A stretch of 19,051 bases of DNA, taken from contig CALGGP010000219.1 of assembly GCA_937915885.1 (NCBI GenBank), positions 1 through 19,051 on the forward strand, read 5' to 3'. The notes under the pieces are model-generated. The model did no database searches. It saw only the letters and a program-made list of their open reading frames with translations, and was not told the DNA's origin. Shown piece after piece: positions 1-8,247 of this stretch (positions within the stretch are counted from its first letter, which is position 1; each line of letters begins with the position of its first letter). Both the position numbers and the translations under genes were made by a program. This stretch comes from an uncultured Selenomonadales bacterium (lineage in GTDB: Bacteria > Bacillota > Negativicutes > Selenomonadales > Selenomonadaceae).

Positions 1-37
1 GTGGGCGGGCGAAAATATTTTTTTTGAGGTTTAAAGT

Positions 38-1099
38 ATGATCGTTAATAAGGAGTTTTGGAAGGGCAAAAAAGTTTTCATCACCGGTCACACCGGCTTC
101 AAAGGAGCGTGGTTATCTTTTATTTTGAGTAGCTTCGGCGCGGACGTGACCGGCTACGCGCTCGAGGCGCCGACGACGATCAGCATTTTCAATCTGCTTA
201 AGCTGACGAAGATAATGCACTCGATCCGCGGCGACGTTCGCAATTTCATGGTTCTCCGAAAGATGATTGCTCAATATCAGCCGGAGATCGTGTTTCATCT
301 GGCGGCTCAACCGTTGGTGCTCGAGGGCTATAACAATCCGCCGTTGACGTACGAGACAAACGTGATGGGGACGGTGAATTTGCTCGAGAGTATACGGCGC
401 GTCGACAGCGTGCGCTCGTTCGTCAACGTCACCACCGACAAGGTTTATTACAATCACGAGTGGGAATATGGCTATCGCGAGAGCGATTTGCTCGACGGGA
501 TCGATCCGTACTCGAACAGCAAAAGTTGTTCGGAGCTGGTGACGAATTGCTATGTGCGGAGTTTTTTCTACGATCGACAGTTGGCGGTGTCGACGGCGCG
601 GGCGGGCAATGTGATCGGTGGCGGCGATTTTGCCGAGCATCGGATTATTCCGGATTGCGTCCGCGCGGCGCTCAAGCACGCGAAGATCGAAGTGCGCAAT
701 CCGAACTCGATTCGACCGTATCAGCATGTATTCGAGCCGCTGTTTGCGTACATGATGATAGCAGAGGCGCAATACAACGATCCGATGTACGCGGGGAATT
801 ACAACGTGGGACCGGATCCGGACGATTGCATCACGACTGAAAATCTTGTGAGCATGTTTTGCGGGTTATGGGGCGAGGGACTCGAGTGGGAGGCGCGGTC
901 GATAGAGCAGCCGCACGAGGCGAATTTTTTGCGATTGGATTGCTCGAAATTGAAGGCGACGTTCGGTTGGGAGCCGCGCTGGTCGGTGCGGGAGGCGCTC
1001 GAAAAGACAATCGAGTGGACGAAAATTTATCGTGAGAAGGGTCGGCTGGCGGATTGCATGTCGGCGCAGGTCGATGAATATGTAGAAGGGCTGATGTGA
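38..1099 (+). CDS. rfbG: CDP-glucose 4,6-dehydratase
   Basis: This enzyme converts CDP-D-glucose to CDP-4-keto-6-deoxy-D-glucose, the first committed step to CDP-linked 6-deoxy and 3,6-dideoxy sugars of surface polysaccharides. It is a cytosolic short-chain dehydrogenase/reductase with bound NAD. The protein has 353 residues, a normal length. The Rossmann motif GHTGFKG is at residues 17-23, the TTDK motif at 132-135, and the catalytic YxxxK is Y158-K162 (YSNSK). The ATG at 38 follows a GAGGT ribosome binding site at 26-30. Its stop overlaps the start of the next gene (TGATG), which indicates translational coupling. The usual upstream partner, glucose-1-phosphate cytidylyltransferase (rfbF), would lie left of the window edge and is not seen. 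The family assignment is secure. Confidence 0.95.
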   Translation: MIVNKEFWKGKKVFITGHTGFKGAWLSFILSSFGADVTGYALEAPTTISIFNLLKLTKIMHSIRGDVRNFMVLRKMIAQYQPEIVFHLAAQPLVLEGYNNPPLTYETNVMGTVNLLESIRRVDSVRSFVNVTTDKVYYNHEWEYGYRESDLLDGIDPYSNSKSCSELVTNCYVRSFFYDRQLAVSTARAGNVIGGGDFAEHRIIPDCVRAALKHAKIEVRNPNSIRPYQHVFEPLFAYMMIAEAQYNDPMYAGNYNVGPDPDDCITTENLVSMFCGLWGEGLEWEARSIEQPHEANFLRLDCSKLKATFGWEPRWSVREALEKTIEWTKIYREKGRLADCMSAQVDEYVEGLM

Positions 1100-2418
1100 T
1101 GGAGCGGGAGCAATTGCGCGACGAGATTTTGTCGTTGGTTAAAAAATATCACGACGAGTTTCACGGCGCGAAAAAATTTGAGGCGGGCGATCGGATCAAC
1201 TACGCGGGACGAGTGTACGACGCGGAGGAAATGTGCAATCTGGTCGACAGCGCGCTGGAATTTTGGCTGACGGCGGGACGATACGCGGCGGAGTTCGAGC
1301 GCGGGTTGGCAAAATTTTTGGGAGTAAAATATTGTTCGGCGGTCAACTCGGGCTCGTCGGCGAATCTGATCGCGTTCATGACATTGACATCATCGTTGCT
1401 CGGCGATCGGCGGCTCAAACGCGGCGACGAAGTGATCACGGTGGCGGCGGGCTTCCCAACGACGGTCGCGCCGATCATACAATTCGGAGCGGTGCCGGTA
1501 TTCGTCGACGTGACGATCCCGCAGTATAATATCGACGTGACGATGCTCGAGTCGGCGTTGAGCGAACGGACGAAGGCAGTTATGATCGCGCACACGCTCG
1601 GCAATCCGTTTGATCTGTCGGCGGTGAAAAATTTTTGCGCGGCTCATAATTTGTGGTTGGTCGAGGACAATTGCGACGCGCTCGGCTCGAAATATTTTAT
1701 TGACGGCGCAGATCGATTGACGGGGACGGTCGGCGACATCGGGACGTCGAGCTTTTATCCGCCGCATCATATGACGATGGGCGAGGGCGGCGCGGTTTAT
1801 ACGAACAATCCGTTGCTCAATAAAATAATCCGTTCGTTCCGCGATTGGGGACGGGATTGCGCGTGTCCTTCGGGGCGCGACAATTTATGCGGACATCGCT
1901 TCGACGGGCAATACGGTGAGCTTCCGCGCGGATATGATCATAAATATGTGTATTCGCACTTCGGATATAATTTGAAGGTGACGGAGATGCAGGCGGCGAT
2001 CGGGTGTGCGCAGTTGAAAAAGTTGCCGTCGTTCGTCGAGCGTCGTCGAAAGAATTTTGATCGATTGATGGGCGGATTGCGCGATCTCGAGGATAAATTT
2101 ATTCTGCCGGAGGCATGCGAAAATTCGACGCCGAGTTGGTTCGGATTTTTATTGACGTGTCGAGAAGGCATTGATCGATCGGCGATTGTAAAATATATCG
2201 AAGGGCGCAACGTTCAGACACGCATGCTGTTCGCGGGCAATCTGATCAAGCACCCGTGCTTTGACGAGCTCCGCGCGGAGGAAAAAGGATATCGCGTGGT
2301 CGGCTCGCTCGAGAACACCGATCGGATTATGCGCGACACTTTTTGGATCGGATTGTACCCCGGCATGACGGACGCGATGATTGATTATATGATCGAAACG
2401 ATCCGCGCGGCGGTTTAA
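1099..2418 (+). CDS. rfbH: CDP-4-keto-6-deoxy-D-glucose 3-dehydrase (E1-type, PMP and [2Fe-2S])
   Basis: This is the E1 enzyme of the 3,6-dideoxyhexose pathway. It removes the C3 hydroxyl of CDP-4-keto-6-deoxyglucose using pyridoxamine phosphate and a [2Fe-2S] cluster, with a separate reductase (E3). The fold is that of DegT/DnrJ/EryC1 aminotransferases. H223, in FYPPHHMTMGEGG, stands where aminotransferases carry the PLP lysine, which is the diagnostic E1 substitution. C254, C256 and C264 (C-x-C-x7-C) with C192 are the likely cluster ligands. The spacing from C192 to C254 is 61 residues, whereas I recall 57 for the Yersinia enzyme. The chosen start is the ATG at 1099, overlapping the rfbG stop, with AGAAGGG at 1084-1090. 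A GTG one codon earlier (1096) is also possible. No E3 reductase gene is present in the window. Confidence 0.93.
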   Translation: MEREQLRDEILSLVKKYHDEFHGAKKFEAGDRINYAGRVYDAEEMCNLVDSALEFWLTAGRYAAEFERGLAKFLGVKYCSAVNSGSSANLIAFMTLTSSLLGDRRLKRGDEVITVAAGFPTTVAPIIQFGAVPVFVDVTIPQYNIDVTMLESALSERTKAVMIAHTLGNPFDLSAVKNFCAAHNLWLVEDNCDALGSKYFIDGADRLTGTVGDIGTSSFYPPHHMTMGEGGAVYTNNPLLNKIIRSFRDWGRDCACPSGRDNLCGHRFDGQYGELPRGYDHKYVYSHFGYNLKVTEMQAAIGCAQLKKLPSFVERRRKNFDRLMGGLRDLEDKFILPEACENSTPSWFGFLLTCREGIDRSAIVKYIEGRNVQTRMLFAGNLIKHPCFDELRAEEKGYRVVGSLENTDRIMRDTFWIGLYPGMTDAMIDYMIETIRAAV

Positions 2419-2433
2419 ACTTCGATGAAAGGC

Positions 2434-2800
2434 GGGCGCCGCCGTCGGTGGGCGGGGGCTGTCGGCTTAGGCGAGCGCCGCCCCGTCGATTGTCGAGCCT
2501 GCCCATCAAAGCCACGCCGTTTAAAACGAAGTGAGCCGTCGGCGCAAGGTGGGGGCTGTCGGCTCAGGTGTGCGCTGCCTCGTCGGTTGTCGAGCCCGTT
2601 CATCAAAACCACGTTGTTTAAAACGAAGGGCGCCGCCGGCGTGGTTGGGGCTGTCGGTTCAGTCGTGCGACGCCCCGTCGGTTGTTTAGCCCGCCCACTA
2701 AAACCACACCTTTTAAAACGAAGGGCGACGACGGCGCGGGTGGGTCTCGCTGTCAAAATCGGAGTGCTGCACTCGGAGTGTTGGAGCGTCGGCGGCGCCC
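2434..2800. repeat. GC-rich intergenic element with 11-bp inverted ends and internal 95-97-bp tandem repeats
   Basis: This element fills most of the 436-bp gap between rfbH and the transketolase genes. Its left end GGGCGCCGCCG (2434-2444) is the exact reverse complement of its right end CGGCGGCGCCC (2790-2800). Inside are tandem units running from a GGGCGCCGCCG-like start to TTTAAAACGAA: 2434-2530 (97 bp), 2531-2627 (97 bp), 2628-2722 (95 bp), then a partial fourth from 2723 to about 2754. Shared landmarks are GGGGCTGTCGG (2455, 2552, 2647) and TTTAAAACGAA (2520, 2617, 2712). Reading frames cross it on both strands, but their low-complexity Arg/Pro products are what a GC-rich repeat gives by chance. 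The same ends recur at 18908-18986. The element has no transposase and no CRISPR-like spacing. Whether it is mobile, a regulatory RNA structure or a terminator-like insulator cannot be told from here. Confidence 0.8.
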
Positions 2801-2854
2801 ACAAAAAAATCGTCCGCCAAGGTCGAATAGGATATAAATTTGGGAGGTGATAAA

Positions 2855-3661
2855 TTGCGGAGTCAAGAATTGGCTTGGAAAATCCGACGACACGTGGTCG
2901 AGATGTCGCACGTCGCGCACGGTTCGCATCTGGGCTCGGCGCTGTCGATTGCGGACATCGTTGCAGTCCTTTACAGCAATTTTGTCGATGTCGATCAGAT
3001 TGCGCGACACGACGTCGAGCGGACGCGAATTGTTTTGAGCAAAGGACATGCGGGCGCGGCGATCTATGCGGCGTTGGCGGAAGTCGGATTGATGCCGATC
3101 GAAGAGTTGAAAACGCATTACGCCGACGGCAGTCGATTGTCGGGGCATGTCTCGCATAAGGGATTGCTCGGCGTCGAGGTATCGACGGGCTCACTCGGAC
3201 AGGGCGTCGGAATGGCGGCGGGCATGGCACTCGCAGGAGCGAAGGACGGACGCGATTATCGGACGTTTGTGATCGCGGGCGACGGCGAATGTCAAGAGGG
3301 CTCGATATGGGAGATGGCGCTGTTCGCTCGACAGCAAAAATTAAATCGATTGACGCTGATCGTCGATCACAACCGATTGCAGGCGATGGGCGCGGTCGTC
3401 GACATAATGAATTTGCTCGACCTCGGAAAAAAATTTGAGGCGTTCGGTTGGCGCGCGCTCGACGTCGACGGACATGATCATGAACAATTGCGGGCGGCGC
3501 TGTCGACGATCGATGATGAAAAGCCGACGGCGGTGATCGCGCACACAATCAAAGGTAAGGGCGTTTCGTTCATGGAGAATAACAATTTGTGGCATTATCG
3601 CGATCCTCAAGGCGCGGATTACGAGACTGCCGTGCGCGAATTGGAGGCGAGCCGCCCGTGA
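2855..3661 (+). CDS. transketolase, N-terminal (TPP-pyrophosphate binding) subunit
   Basis: This is the N-terminal half of a split transketolase. It binds the diphosphate of thiamine diphosphate and, with the following gene product, should move a two-carbon ketol unit between sugars. The TPP motif runs from G142-D143-G144 to N173. SKGHA and STGSLGQG segments typical of transketolase halves are present, and H25 lies in the N-terminal GSHLGS motif. The start chosen is TTG at 2855, because GGGAGGTGAT (2842-2851) is an excellent ribosome binding site just upstream. An in-frame TTG at 2840 would put that site inside the gene. The length is 268 residues, normal for the family. Its stop overlaps the next start (GTGA). 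A role in central pentose metabolism is possible, but its position inside a CDP-sugar operon suggests work on a dedicated sugar substrate (inference). Confidence 0.93.
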   Translation: MRSQELAWKIRRHVVEMSHVAHGSHLGSALSIADIVAVLYSNFVDVDQIARHDVERTRIVLSKGHAGAAIYAALAEVGLMPIEELKTHYADGSRLSGHVSHKGLLGVEVSTGSLGQGVGMAAGMALAGAKDGRDYRTFVIAGDGECQEGSIWEMALFARQQKLNRLTLIVDHNRLQAMGAVVDIMNLLDLGKKFEAFGWRALDVDGHDHEQLRAALSTIDDEKPTAVIAHTIKGKGVSFMENNNLWHYRDPQGADYETAVRELEASRP

Positions 3662-4728
3662 GGAATGCATTCATAAACGAGTTGAGCCGATTGGCGGCGT
3701 CGGACGAAAAAATATTTTTATTGACGGGCGATCTTGGCTTCGGAGTGCTCGACGGATTTCAACGGGATTATCCCGAGCGATTCATCAACGCGGGCGTGGC
3801 GGAGCAAAATATGACGGCGGTCGCGGCGGGGCTGGCGCTCGAGGGCAAAACGGTTTTTACGTATTCGATCGGAAATTTCTCGACGTTGCGTTGCATCGAA
3901 CAGATCAGAAATTGCGTAGCGTATCACGGCGCCAACGTCAAAATCATATCGATAGGAGCGGGGCTGGCGTACGGAGCGCTGGGCGTGACGCATCAATCGA
4001 CGGAAGATTTAGCGATGATGCGGGCGCTGCCGAATATGATCGTGCTGTCGCCGTCGGACGCGCATGAGGCGGTGGCGATCGCGCGCGCCGTCTGCAAAAT
4101 CAAAGCGCCGTGCTACATTCGATTGGGTAAGGGACGGGAGCCGGCAATTCATTCGGGCGCGCTCGACGAATACGAGATCGGTCGGGCACTGAAAATTTTC
4201 GACGGCGACGATGCCGTTATATTTTCGACGGGCGCGATCTCGATAGAAGCGTTCCGCGCGGCGGAGGAATTACGCGCTCGGGGATTGAGTGTCGGTTTAT
4301 ACACCTTCCCGACTGTCAAACCGATCGATCGTGAGGTGATCGAGAGCTGTGCGCGGCGCTGTCGATTGATCGTAACGGTCGAGGAGCATAACATTGTCGG
4401 AGGATTCGGCTCGGCGGTGGCGGAAATAATTTCGGAGCTCGACGGGCGGACGGCAACTTTAAAACGGATCGGCTTGCGCGACGAGTTTGCGTCGATCGTT
4501 GGCAGTCAAAATTATCTCCGTCAAAAATATCATCTCACGCGCGAAGATATTTTTGCGTTGGTTGCGATCGTCTTCACAGGGGAGACCATCCGAGCGATCA
4601 ACTTAGTGATCGGCTCATTAAAAATTTTTTTCGGCTTTATATTTTTTTGCGATCTGCTTCGGTTTTGTCGAGGAATATTCTTCGGCGCGAGGCAGATTTT
4701 TTATTTTTCAACGGAGGTGATTGAATGA
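3658..4728 (+). CDS. transketolase, C-terminal subunit, with an atypical C-terminal extension
   Basis: This is the partner of the preceding gene, carrying the pyrimidine-binding and C-terminal domains. E49 in GVAEQNM is the glutamate that activates the TPP aminopyrimidine. The GVTHQSTEDLAMMRALPN segment is characteristic. The start is GTG at 3658, overlapping the upstream stop by four bases, with GGAGGCGA at 3643-3650. The protein has 356 residues, whereas family members usually end shortly after the REDIFA motif, near residue 300 here. Residues 302-356 form an unusual hydrophobic, Phe/Ile-rich tail translated from AT-rich DNA that also holds a terminator-like hairpin (4592-4631). This suggests a lost stop codon or a small frameshift. 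The ORF then overlaps the next start (ATGA). Confidence 0.9.
   Translation: MRNAFINELSRLAASDEKIFLLTGDLGFGVLDGFQRDYPERFINAGVAEQNMTAVAAGLALEGKTVFTYSIGNFSTLRCIEQIRNCVAYHGANVKIISIGAGLAYGALGVTHQSTEDLAMMRALPNMIVLSPSDAHEAVAIARAVCKIKAPCYIRLGKGREPAIHSGALDEYEIGRALKIFDGDDAVIFSTGAISIEAFRAAEELRARGLSVGLYTFPTVKPIDREVIESCARRCRLIVTVEEHNIVGGFGSAVAEIISELDGRTATLKRIGLRDEFASIVGSQNYLRQKYHLTREDIFALVAIVFTGETIRAINLVIGSLKIFFGFIFFCDLLRFCRGIFFGARQIFYFSTEVIE
4592..4631 (+). terminator. terminator-like hairpin inside the 3' extension of the transketolase C gene
   Basis: GAGCGATCA (4592-4600) can pair with TGATCGGCTC (4607-4616) with one bulged G and a six-base loop. ATTAAAAA and a run of seven T (4625-4631) follow. It lies about 30 bases past the point where the protein would normally end, so it may have been an intergenic terminator or attenuator before the reading frame ran through it. 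The stem is short, so this is a weak call. Confidence 0.4.
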
Positions 4729-6536
4729 AGACGACGGTGGCGAAGTACATTGCCGATTTTTTTGCTGAGCACGGGATCAAAAATAATTTTACGGTGACGG
4801 GCGGGGGTGCGATGTTTTTGAATGACGCGCTCGGACATCATCCCGACATCGTGAGTACGTATCATCATCACGAGCAGGCGGCGGCAATCGCGGCGGAAGG
4901 ATTTGCGCGCTTGACGAATACTCCGGCAATCGTCTGTGTGACGACGGGTCCCGGCGGGACGAATGCGTTGACGGGAGTGCTCGGCGCGTGGCTCGATTCG
5001 ATCCCGATGATCGTAATTTCGGGACAAGTAAAATTTTCGACGACGATCGCATCGACCGACGTGCCGCTCCGACAATTGGGCGATCAAGAATTTAACATCG
5101 TCGACGCCGCGCGGACGATGACGAAATACGCCGAAATGATCATCGAGCCGACGCGTATAAAATATTGTCTCGAAAAAATGTTGTACCTCGCGACGCACGG
5201 TCGCCCCGGACCGGTCTGGCTTGACGTGCCGATCAACATTCAAAGTTCATTCATCGAAACGGATCGATTAGACGGCTATGATCCTTCGGAGTTCGATCGA
5301 ACATTGCCGCCGCCCGTCGATGATGCGACGATCGAAAAAATTTTAGATCACGTCAAGCGGGCGAAACGTCCTGTGTTTAATGCGGGCAACGGGATCAGAA
5401 TTGCCGGAGCTCACGATATCTTTTTGCGCGTGATCGATAAGCTCAACATTCCGATTGCAACGGGGTGGGACAGCATCGATTTGATTGACGATGAACATCC
5501 GCTCTACGCGGGGCGCGCGGGAATAATGGGCGATCGCGCCGGCAATTTCGCCATTCAGAACTCCGATCTCGTGTTGTCGGTCGGGAGCCGATTGAGTATT
5601 CGTCAGGTCGGCTTCAATTATAAGACGTGGGCGCGAGAGGCATTCGTCATCGCCAACGACATTGATCAAGACGAATTGCGCAAGCCGACGTTGCATGTTG
5701 AGTTGCCGATTTGGGCTGATGCAAAGGATTTGTTGACGCGCCTAGACGAGGCTTTGTCGGATGGTCGGTTTGCCGACGACGATGATTGGATCGAGCAGTG
5801 TCATCGGTGGCGGAAAAAATATCCCGTCGTCCAACAAAAACATTTCGAGCAGAAAGGCGAAGTCAACGTTTACGCGTTCATTCAAACCTTGAGCTCAAAA
5901 CTCGACGAGGGAAAAATTACGGTCGTCGGCAACGGCTCGGCTTGCGTCGTCGGTTCGCACGCGTATGTGATCAAGCGCGGGCAACGATTTATTATCAACA
6001 GCGGCGCGGCGTCGATGGGCTACGATCTTCCGGCGGCGATCGGAGCGTGCATTGCCTTGGGGCGCGAGATCATCAACATCACCGGCGACGGCTCAATCAT
6101 GATGAATCTGCAGGAGCTCGAGACAATCTCTTTCAAGCGGCTGCCGATCAAGATTTTTTTGATCAACAATCGCGGCTATCATTCCATCCGTCAAACACAA
6201 TCGAATTATTTTCAACCGCCGCGTGTGGGCGTCGGAGAGGACAGCGGCGATCTCGGCTTCCCGCGCTTTGAAAAAATCGCCGCCGCTTTTGAGTTGCCGT
6301 ATTATCGGATCGACAACAATCAATCGCTCGGCGCTCGTCTCGACGAGATTTTGTCGAAGGACGCGCCGCTGATTTGTGAGGTGTTCGTCGACACGAAACA
6401 AAATTTCGAGCCGAAGGCGGCCGCACAGAAATTGCCCGACGGGTCGATGGTATCAGCCACGCTCGAAAATTTGTCGCCGTTCCTGCCGCGCGAAGAATTA
6501 TTGTCTAACCTGTTCATTAAACCCGCCGAGGAGTGA
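4725..6536 (+). CDS. thiamine-diphosphate enzyme of the acetolactate synthase / YerE type
   Basis: This 603-residue protein has the three-domain fold of acetolactate synthase-like enzymes: an N-terminal pyrimidine-binding domain, a central domain (FAD or nucleotide type) and a C-terminal diphosphate-binding domain. The catalytic glutamate is E50 (HHHEQAAAIAAEGFA). The TPP motif runs from GDGS (454-457) to N481-N482. The enzyme decarboxylates a 2-oxo acid, probably pyruvate, and adds the remaining carbanion to an acceptor. In Yersinia, the homologous YerE adds a two-carbon unit to a CDP-3,6-dideoxy-4-keto sugar made by RfbG and RfbH-type enzymes. That context is matched here, so a sugar-branching role is a reasonable inference. 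True isoleucine/valine-pathway acetolactate synthase is less likely, because no ilvN or ilvC is adjacent. GGAGGTGA (4713-4720) precedes the ATG. Confidence 0.85.
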   Translation: MKTTVAKYIADFFAEHGIKNNFTVTGGGAMFLNDALGHHPDIVSTYHHHEQAAAIAAEGFARLTNTPAIVCVTTGPGGTNALTGVLGAWLDSIPMIVISGQVKFSTTIASTDVPLRQLGDQEFNIVDAARTMTKYAEMIIEPTRIKYCLEKMLYLATHGRPGPVWLDVPINIQSSFIETDRLDGYDPSEFDRTLPPPVDDATIEKILDHVKRAKRPVFNAGNGIRIAGAHDIFLRVIDKLNIPIATGWDSIDLIDDEHPLYAGRAGIMGDRAGNFAIQNSDLVLSVGSRLSIRQVGFNYKTWAREAFVIANDIDQDELRKPTLHVELPIWADAKDLLTRLDEALSDGRFADDDDWIEQCHRWRKKYPVVQQKHFEQKGEVNVYAFIQTLSSKLDEGKITVVGNGSACVVGSHAYVIKRGQRFIINSGAASMGYDLPAAIGACIALGREIINITGDGSIMMNLQELETISFKRLPIKIFLINNRGYHSIRQTQSNYFQPPRVGVGEDSGDLGFPRFEKIAAAFELPYYRIDNNQSLGARLDEILSKDAPLICEVFVDTKQNFEPKAAAQKLPDGSMVSATLENLSPFLPREELLSNLFIKPAEE

Positions 6537-6540
6537 TCAC

Positions 6541-8166
6541 ATGGGAAAAATTCATCTGCTCGATTGCACTCTCCGCGATGGAGGCTACATCAACGATTGG
6601 AAATTCGGGGAGCACGCAATCAAAGACATCTGCAAAAAACTCGCGCGCGTCGGCGTTGAGGCGATCGAAGTCGGCTTCATCAAAGGCGACAAATTTTCGC
6701 CGGATCGCACGATGTTTCCGAACGTCGAATGCATTTCCGCGCTGATTGAACCGAAAAGCCCTTCCGTCTTTTATGTCGGCATGCTCGACATGAGCGCGCC
6801 CGTCCCGATGGAGCGGATTGTTCCTTTCGACGGCAGTTCCGTCGACGCGATCCGAGTCATTTTCAAAAAAAATCGCCTTGACGAGGGCTATGAATGTTGT
6901 CGGCAAGTCAAGGCGCTCGGCTATAAACTGTTCGTTCAGTTTGTCGGCACCGATAATTACTCCGACGCAGAGTTCATCGCGGCGCTCGAAAAATTCAATG
7001 CGCTTGAGCCGGACGTCGTCTATGTCGTTGACAGTTTCGGGCTGATGCGGAAAAAGCATTTTATGCGGCTGATTCAGTTGGCGGATAACAATTTGATTGA
7101 GGGCGCGGCGCTTGGCTACCACTCGCACAACAATCTGCAACAGGCATTGGGGAATGCGCAAGCCTTTGCGGAGTTTCATACGTCTCGCGACAAATACATC
7201 GACGCGACGGCTTTTGGAATGGGGCGCGGCGCCGGCAATTTGAATTTGGAGCTGTTTGCCGACTATCTCAATGAAAACTTCGGCACGCGATATGACGTTG
7301 AGCCGATCATCGACATCGTCAGCGATCATCTCGACGCGATTTATGAGAAGCACGCGTGGGGATATGCCATGCCGTTGTATTTGTCGGCGGCGCTCGATTG
7401 CCACCCGAATTATCCGATTTACTACTCGGCGAATCATCATCTCACGTTGCGCGAACTTGCCGACCTGCTCAAAAATATTGCGCCCGAGGAGAGAAAAAAT
7501 TATTCCGCGACGAAGGCGGAGCGTTTCTACGAGCAGTTTATGTTAGATGTCCGAAAGACGGGCGGTTGCGACGACTCGCTTGCGCTTGAGAAATTGCGTC
7601 GTGCGCTCGCCGATCGGACGGTGCTTTTGATCGGTCCCGGCAGCAGTGTTCATCGTCAGCGGTCGAAAATCCAATCGTCGATAAGCGATACGAATCCGAT
7701 TGCGATCTCCGTTAATTACGCGCCGTCGGATATTGCCGTCGATTATATTTTTCTGTCGAACGCGAAACGCTACGCTCAACTGCGCTATGATTTGCCGGAG
7801 AATATCAACGCGCGCGCGGAGATCATTGCGACCTCCAACGTGACGAAAGTTGAGGGCTCTTTTGATTATGTGCTCGACTATAATTCGTTGATTGATCGCT
7901 CGACGGAGATCGTCGACAATTCGTTGGTGATGCTGTTGAAGGCGATGATCAAAATCGGCGTTCGGAAAATCAATCTCGCGGGCTTCGACGGTTATTCCAA
8001 ACGCGCGGATAATTATTTTGATGTGAGTCGGGCTTACAGTTTCGTCAAGACGAAGGCGGAATATCTCAATCGCTACGTCAAAGAATTTCTCGCGTCGATT
8101 GACGACTCGATCGAGATCAAATTCGTCACCGACTCGCGCTATGAATCTGCCGCCCGCTTAAATTAA
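6541..8166 (+). CDS. HMG-CoA lyase / oxovalerate aldolase-like TIM barrel fused to a Rossmann-like C-terminal domain
   Basis: Residues 1 to about 290 form a DRE-TIM aldolase domain. LLDCTLRDGG (6-15) carries the metal-binding aspartate D8 and catalytic R12. YHSHNN (193-198) supplies metal ligands H194 and H196. Such enzymes make or break C-C bonds next to a keto acid with a divalent metal. Residues 361 to about 530 form a second domain starting LLIGPGSS, with alternating strands and helices, that resembles Rossmann-type or DUF115-like nucleotide-binding domains (inference). The ATG at 6541 is preceded by GAGGAGTGAT, overlapping the previous stop. The length is 541 residues. As the last gene of the sugar operon it probably acts on a keto-acid-derived or branched sugar intermediate. 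Its substrate is unknown. Confidence 0.82.
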   Translation: MGKIHLLDCTLRDGGYINDWKFGEHAIKDICKKLARVGVEAIEVGFIKGDKFSPDRTMFPNVECISALIEPKSPSVFYVGMLDMSAPVPMERIVPFDGSSVDAIRVIFKKNRLDEGYECCRQVKALGYKLFVQFVGTDNYSDAEFIAALEKFNALEPDVVYVVDSFGLMRKKHFMRLIQLADNNLIEGAALGYHSHNNLQQALGNAQAFAEFHTSRDKYIDATAFGMGRGAGNLNLELFADYLNENFGTRYDVEPIIDIVSDHLDAIYEKHAWGYAMPLYLSAALDCHPNYPIYYSANHHLTLRELADLLKNIAPEERKNYSATKAERFYEQFMLDVRKTGGCDDSLALEKLRRALADRTVLLIGPGSSVHRQRSKIQSSISDTNPIAISVNYAPSDIAVDYIFLSNAKRYAQLRYDLPENINARAEIIATSNVTKVEGSFDYVLDYNSLIDRSTEIVDNSLVMLLKAMIKIGVRKINLAGFDGYSKRADNYFDVSRAYSFVKTKAEYLNRYVKEFLASIDDSIEIKFVTDSRYESAARLN

Positions 8167-8215
8167 ACTAACCTTTCAATTGCATTAAACTTTGATTAAA
8201 AATGCACCCGAGCAG

Positions 8216-8244
8216 TTGATTACTCGAGTAATTGATGATATGAT
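8216..8244 (+). promoter_or_regulatory. candidate sigma70 promoter with a 14-bp palindrome between its boxes
   Basis: TTGATT (8216-8221) and TATGAT (8239-8244) are separated by 17 bp and match the -35 and -10 consensus at 4 of 6 and 5 of 6 positions. The spacer holds the perfect palindrome ATTACTCGAGTAAT (8219-8232), which also overlaps the end of the -35 box, a common layout for a repressor operator. Transcription would start near 8251 and drive the RTX gene. This is predicted from sequence only. Confidence 0.5.
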
Positions 8245-8247
8245 CCG

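Noticed and set aside
2434..2730. Possible CRISPR array
   Set aside because: The units are 95-97 bp and contiguous without unique spacers, and no cas genes are present.
2833..2838. TATAAA as a -10 box for the transketolase genes
   Set aside because: No -35 box lies at a suitable distance, and the start would fall within the ribosome binding site.
2425..2850. 141-residue plus-strand frame in the rfbH-transketolase gap
   Set aside because: It is the translation of the tandem repeat units, with repeated Lys/Arg-rich segments and no plausible ribosome binding site.
2415..3548. 377-residue minus-strand open frame over the repeat element and transketolase N gene
   Set aside because: Arg/Pro/Ser low-complexity product with no family features. 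It is the shadow of a GC-rich repeat and of a well-supported plus-strand gene.
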